From NCBI GenBank assembly GCA_902803265.1, contig CADCPD010000036.1, forward strand, positions 1 through 7,810: 7,810 nt of DNA, in the 5' to 3' direction. This DNA is from an uncultured bacterium (GTDB taxonomy: Bacteria; Cyanobacteriota; Vampirovibrionia; Gastranaerophilales; Gastranaerophilaceae). Positions within the stretch are counted from its first letter, which is position 1. Each line of letters begins with the position of its first letter. A program made the position numbers and the translations under genes. Under the pieces are notes generated by a model. The model saw only the letters and a list, made by a program, of their open reading frames with translations. It made no database searches and was not told where the DNA came from. Of the stretch, positions 5,376-7,810 are shown in pieces.

Positions 5376-7139
5376 TTATGATAATCTCCGTATCATTTCT
5401 TGAGCTTCTTCGTTATCCGCAAAAATTTCAACTGATTTTTCGGCATATTCAAGAGCTTTATCATTATCTTTAAGTTGTTCATAGCATTTTGCAACATTCA
5501 TGAGCATAAGGCTGTTATTAGGATTTAACTCAAGAATTTTTTCAAAAATCGTTGCAGCTTGTTGAAATTCTCCGTTATTATAATATGTAAGAGCAAGAAC
5601 GTTTTCTGTTTCTACATTTCTATTGATTTCATACGAAGCTATTAAATATCTTTTTGCACAATCATAATCTTTTATCATATAGTAAGCTTTTCCTAGTAAA
5701 TAAAGACTATAATCATCATTTGAAACTTTCTTTACAACTTTTTCGAGTAGTAAAACGGCAGCTTCATTGTCGTTCAATGCCATTTTATTTTTTGCTGCAA
5801 ATGTTAATATATTGATATTTTCGTTATCGTTTTCTAGTACCTGTTTGTATATTTCTTCCGCAGAATTGTAGTCTCCTGTTGCATGTAAAAAGTTTGCGTA
5901 TTCAAATCGAATGTTATTATCTTCAGGTGCAAGTTCCATAGCTTTATTAAATTCGTCTTTTGCGTAATCAAAAAGACGTTTGTTCAGATAAATTACGCCT
6001 AAATCCTTATGTGTTTTTGCGTCGTTAGGCTCAAGTTCAATTACCTTTTTAAAAATTCTTTCTGCTGTATCAACATCTTTTGTTTTCATACATAACATTG
6101 CATATTCGTGATATAAATTTGCAGAAATTGAACCTTGCATTATTAAATGTTCAAATACATCTTTTGCATCTTCGTATCTGTTGCTTCTAATATACATATT
6201 TATTAGTTTTTGAGACATTAATACTGATTTAGGATTTTTCTTTACAAGTTTTTCCATTAATTCAATAGCTTCATCGTTATGTCCAAGTTGTTCATGACAA
6301 CAAGCTAAGTTGTATAGAAAATTATGTTTATCAGGAAATTTTTCTGATAAATGTTGATAATGTTCTATTGCTTTTTCATATTGTGCGGATTTGTATTCTG
6401 AAAGTGCTAATGATACTATGTATTGTTCTGATGGTTCAATCGCATAAGCTTGTTCAAAATATTTGCAGGCTTCAGCGTTTTTATTTTGAATTTGTAGAAT
6501 TGAACCAATATTGTAGTATGTTAATGGGTTTGCAATATCCAGTTCGGTTGCTTTCATATAATTTTCTAAAGCTGCATCATGATTTCCTACTGATAAGTAT
6601 GCTGTTCCTAAATTATTATATGTTTGAGCATTTTTTGGATTTAATTCTGCTGACTTAGATAAATATATTATGCAATTTTCCATATCTCTCAATGCAAGAT
6701 ATGTGGTTCCTATAAGATAGTTGTATTTTGCATCTTCAGAATTTTTTTCGATTGTTTTAATAGCATAGGTCAATGCATTTTCAGGTTTGTGTGTTTTTAA
6801 GTAAACAATTGCAAGACTTGCGTATGCATCAATGTAGTCTTCACGTAATTCAATTACTGTTTTATATGCGGTTTCTGCATGTAGGTAGTCATCCAGATTA
6901 TCATAACAAGTACCAAGATAATACCAGCATGTTGCGTCATCTTGTCTGTATTTCACAACTGTTTCAAATATTGTTCGGCCTTCTTCATAAAGTTTTAAAT
7001 TTACATTGCAAAGTCCTAAAAGTTTTAAGGCTTCAATGTTGTGTTCATCTGTTTTTAAGAATTCTTCAAGCTGTATTTTTGCTTCTTCAAATTCTTCTTG
7101 TCCGATTAATTCATTAATTTTATCTAAAGTATTATCCAT
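5376..7139 (-). CDS. Large all-TPR protein, 587 aa
   Basis: A cytoplasmic superhelical scaffold made of about 17 consecutive tetratricopeptide repeats of 34 residues, filling essentially the whole chain from residue 1 to about 575. Clear repeats include CWYYLGTCYDNLDDYLHAE (71-89), TYNNLGTAYLSVGNHDAAL (173-191), THKDLGVIYLNKRLFDYAK (376-394) and MLMNVAKCYEQLKDNDKAL (555-573), with the usual Ala, Gly and Tyr positions and Pro-Asn/Pro-Lys turns. There is no enzymatic domain, signal peptide or membrane segment. Such proteins bind other proteins; the partner is unknown. The start ATG (7139) lacks a good Shine-Dalgarno, and a perfect TATAAT ends 7 bases before it, so the mRNA may be leaderless. 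It is divergent from gyrA and convergent with the half-TolC-like pair. The TPR assignment is certain; the biological role is not. Confidence 0.93.
   Translation of the reverse strand: MDNTLDKINELIGQEEFEEAKIQLEEFLKTDEHNIEALKLLGLCNVNLKLYEEGRTIFETVVKYRQDDATCWYYLGTCYDNLDDYLHAETAYKTVIELREDYIDAYASLAIVYLKTHKPENALTYAIKTIEKNSEDAKYNYLIGTTYLALRDMENCIIYLSKSAELNPKNAQTYNNLGTAYLSVGNHDAALENYMKATELDIANPLTYYNIGSILQIQNKNAEACKYFEQAYAIEPSEQYIVSLALSEYKSAQYEKAIEHYQHLSEKFPDKHNFLYNLACCHEQLGHNDEAIELMEKLVKKNPKSVLMSQKLINMYIRSNRYEDAKDVFEHLIMQGSISANLYHEYAMLCMKTKDVDTAERIFKKVIELEPNDAKTHKDLGVIYLNKRLFDYAKDEFNKAMELAPEDNNIRFEYANFLHATGDYNSAEEIYKQVLENDNENINILTFAAKNKMALNDNEAAVLLLEKVVKKVSNDDYSLYLLGKAYYMIKDYDCAKRYLIASYEINRNVETENVLALTYYNNGEFQQAATIFEKILELNPNNSLMLMNVAKCYEQLKDNDKALEYAEKSVEIFADNEEAQEMIRRLS
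5378..5396. terminator. Small inverted repeat at the convergent gene end
   Basis: A perfect six-base inverted repeat, ATGATA (5378-5383) and TATCAT (5391-5396), with a 7-base loop, lies at the 3' end of the big TPR gene, 13 bases after the stop of the plus-strand pair. It is followed on the plus strand only by TTTCTT, and the stem is AT-rich, so terminator strength is doubtful. It is the only hairpin candidate I see between the two convergent genes. Confidence 0.25.
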
Positions 7140-7146
7140 ACTTTAC

Positions 7147-7152
7147 ATTATA
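7147..7152 (-). promoter_or_regulatory. -10 box of the large TPR gene, possibly leaderless
   Basis: A perfect TATAAT reads on the minus strand from 7152 to 7147. Seven bases (GTAAAGT) separate it from the ATG at 7139, so transcription would begin at or within a base or two of the start codon. No convincing -35 box is visible 17 bases upstream, where the sequence is GTTTTA within AT-rich DNA. The AT content makes chance matches likely, so this is moderate evidence only. Confidence 0.45.
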
Positions 7153-7182
7153 TATGAAAAATTTTTAATTAAAACATGTTTG

Positions 7183-7191
7183 TGTTACAAT
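7183..7191 (+). promoter_or_regulatory. Extended -10 promoter of gyrA
   Basis: TGT followed by TACAAT (7186-7191) gives an extended -10 motif. The sequence 17 bases upstream (TTTTAA) is a poor -35 box. Transcription would start near 7198, giving a leader of about 27 bases containing a strong TAAGGAGGAT ribosome-binding site (7211-7220). A second possible -10, TAAATA with a preceding TGC (7197-7205), overlaps the expected start. The site lies back to back with the TPR-gene -10, with the palindrome AAAAATTTTT (7157-7166) between them. Confidence 0.45.
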
Positions 7192-7224
7192 AGTCATGCT
7201 AAATAGGGGATAAGGAGGATTATT

Positions 7225-7810
7225 TTGTCTCAGCAAAATATATTTCAGAACGGTAATATTATACCTGTAAACATAAGAGAAGAAATGAAACGTTCATATA
7301 TCGATTATGCAATGAGCGTAATTGTTGGTCGTGCACTACCTGATGTGAGAGATGGTTTAAAACCTGTACACAGAAGAATATTGTTTGCTATGAGTGAATT
7401 GGGCATGACACCAGATAAACCTTTTAAAAAGTGTGCCAGAATTGTCGGTGAAGTTTTGGGTAAATATCACCCTCACGGAGATTCATCTGTATATGAAGCT
7501 TTAGTTAGAATGGCTCAAGATTTTGCAACGAGATATCTTATGATAGACGGTCATGGTAACTTCGGTTCTGTTGACGGTGACCCTGCTGCTGCAATGAGAT
7601 ATACAGAAGCACGTATGCACAAAATTACACAATCAATGTTAGCTGATATAGATTGCGAAACAATTGATTTTGTTCCAAACTTTGACGGTTCATTAGAAGA
7701 ACCGGATGTTTTACCTGTAAGATTACCTATGATTTTATTAAATGGTTCTTCAGGTATTGCAGTTGGTATGGCAACGAATATTCCTCCGCATAACGTTTCT
7801 GAAGTTGTTG
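7225..7810 (+). CDS. gyrA: DNA gyrase subunit A, N-terminal part
   Basis: GyrA is the DNA-breaking subunit of the type II topoisomerase that introduces negative supercoils, acting as A2B2 with GyrB. The fragment (195 codons, open at the right edge) shows the family's opening SYIDYAMSVIVGRALPDVRDG, then LKPVHRRILFAM. The quinolone-binding segment is HPHGDSSVYEALVRMAQ, and the catalytic tyrosine lies in AAAMRYTEARM. VDGHGNFGSVDGD and SGIAVGMATNIPPHN follow as expected. Ser at the position of E. coli Ser83 and Glu at Asp87 are common wild-type states in other phyla, so no quinolone-resistance change is seen. The start is TTG at 7225, six bases after AGGAGG, since no ATG lies in frame near that site. 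ParC is the alternative; the VDGHGNFGSVDGD block and close fit to gram-positive-type GyrA make gyrase more likely. Confidence 0.95.
   Translation, partial: MSQQNIFQNGNIIPVNIREEMKRSYIDYAMSVIVGRALPDVRDGLKPVHRRILFAMSELGMTPDKPFKKCARIVGEVLGKYHPHGDSSVYEALVRMAQDFATRYLMIDGHGNFGSVDGDPAAAMRYTEARMHKITQSMLADIDCETIDFVPNFDGSLEEPDVLPVRLPMILLNGSSGIAVGMATNIPPHNVSEVV

Noticed and set aside
5376..7139. DNA repeat array or CRISPR in the periodic region
   Set aside because: The 102-base periodicity comes from degenerate 34-residue protein repeats; there are no identical DNA repeats or spacers.
6368..7206. Plus-strand open frames opposite the large TPR gene
   Set aside because: Leu/Cys/His-rich translations typical of antisense TPR coding sequence, with no family resemblance.
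7445..7525. Quinolone-resistance mutation in gyrA
   Set aside because: Ser at position 83 is kept and Glu at 87 is a common wild-type residue outside enterobacteria.

Overview
The window is AT-rich, gene-dense bacterial DNA using the standard bacterial code: TGA ends the gene at 3663-4481, and tryptophan is TGG in the genes read. Two genes carry Sec signal peptides and resemble half of a TolC-type outer-membrane efflux protein, which points to a diderm host. The low GC, many TPR proteins, gyrase type and soluble amylase-type enzyme would fit a gut lineage such as the non-photosynthetic Cyanobacteria relatives (Melainabacteria/Gastranaerophilales). That placement is an impression, not shown by any marker here.

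Layout. (a) 1-127, minus strand: the first 42 codons of a deoxyribose-phosphate aldolase (deoC) running off the left edge; its frame has no usable start codon, so the 5' end looks damaged or unusual. (b) 269-2560, plus: a divergent GH13 alpha-amylase-superfamily enzyme, followed 12 bases later by a 59-codon gene for a two-helix membrane protein (2573-2752). (c) 2753-3550, minus: a 265-aa TPR protein whose stop codon directly abuts the stop of the small membrane protein. (d) 3663-4481 and 4478-5365, plus: two tandem paralogues overlapping by ATGA. Both are exported and share a core of almost constant spacing, ending in a TolC-like alpha-hairpin. (e) 5376-7139, minus: a 587-aa protein made almost entirely of TPR repeats. 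(f) 7225-end, plus: the start of gyrA, divergent from the big TPR gene.

How they fit together. The enzyme and small membrane protein probably form one transcript. The half-TolC-like pair is translationally coupled and lies between two TPR genes on the opposite strand, one divergent and one convergent. This is the least familiar part of the window. No gene-free stretch exceeds 300 bases. The short intergenic gaps (128-268, 3551-3662, 7140-7224) hold promoters. Two of them place a -10 box about 6-7 bases before an ATG that lacks a good ribosome-binding site, as expected for leaderless mRNAs.
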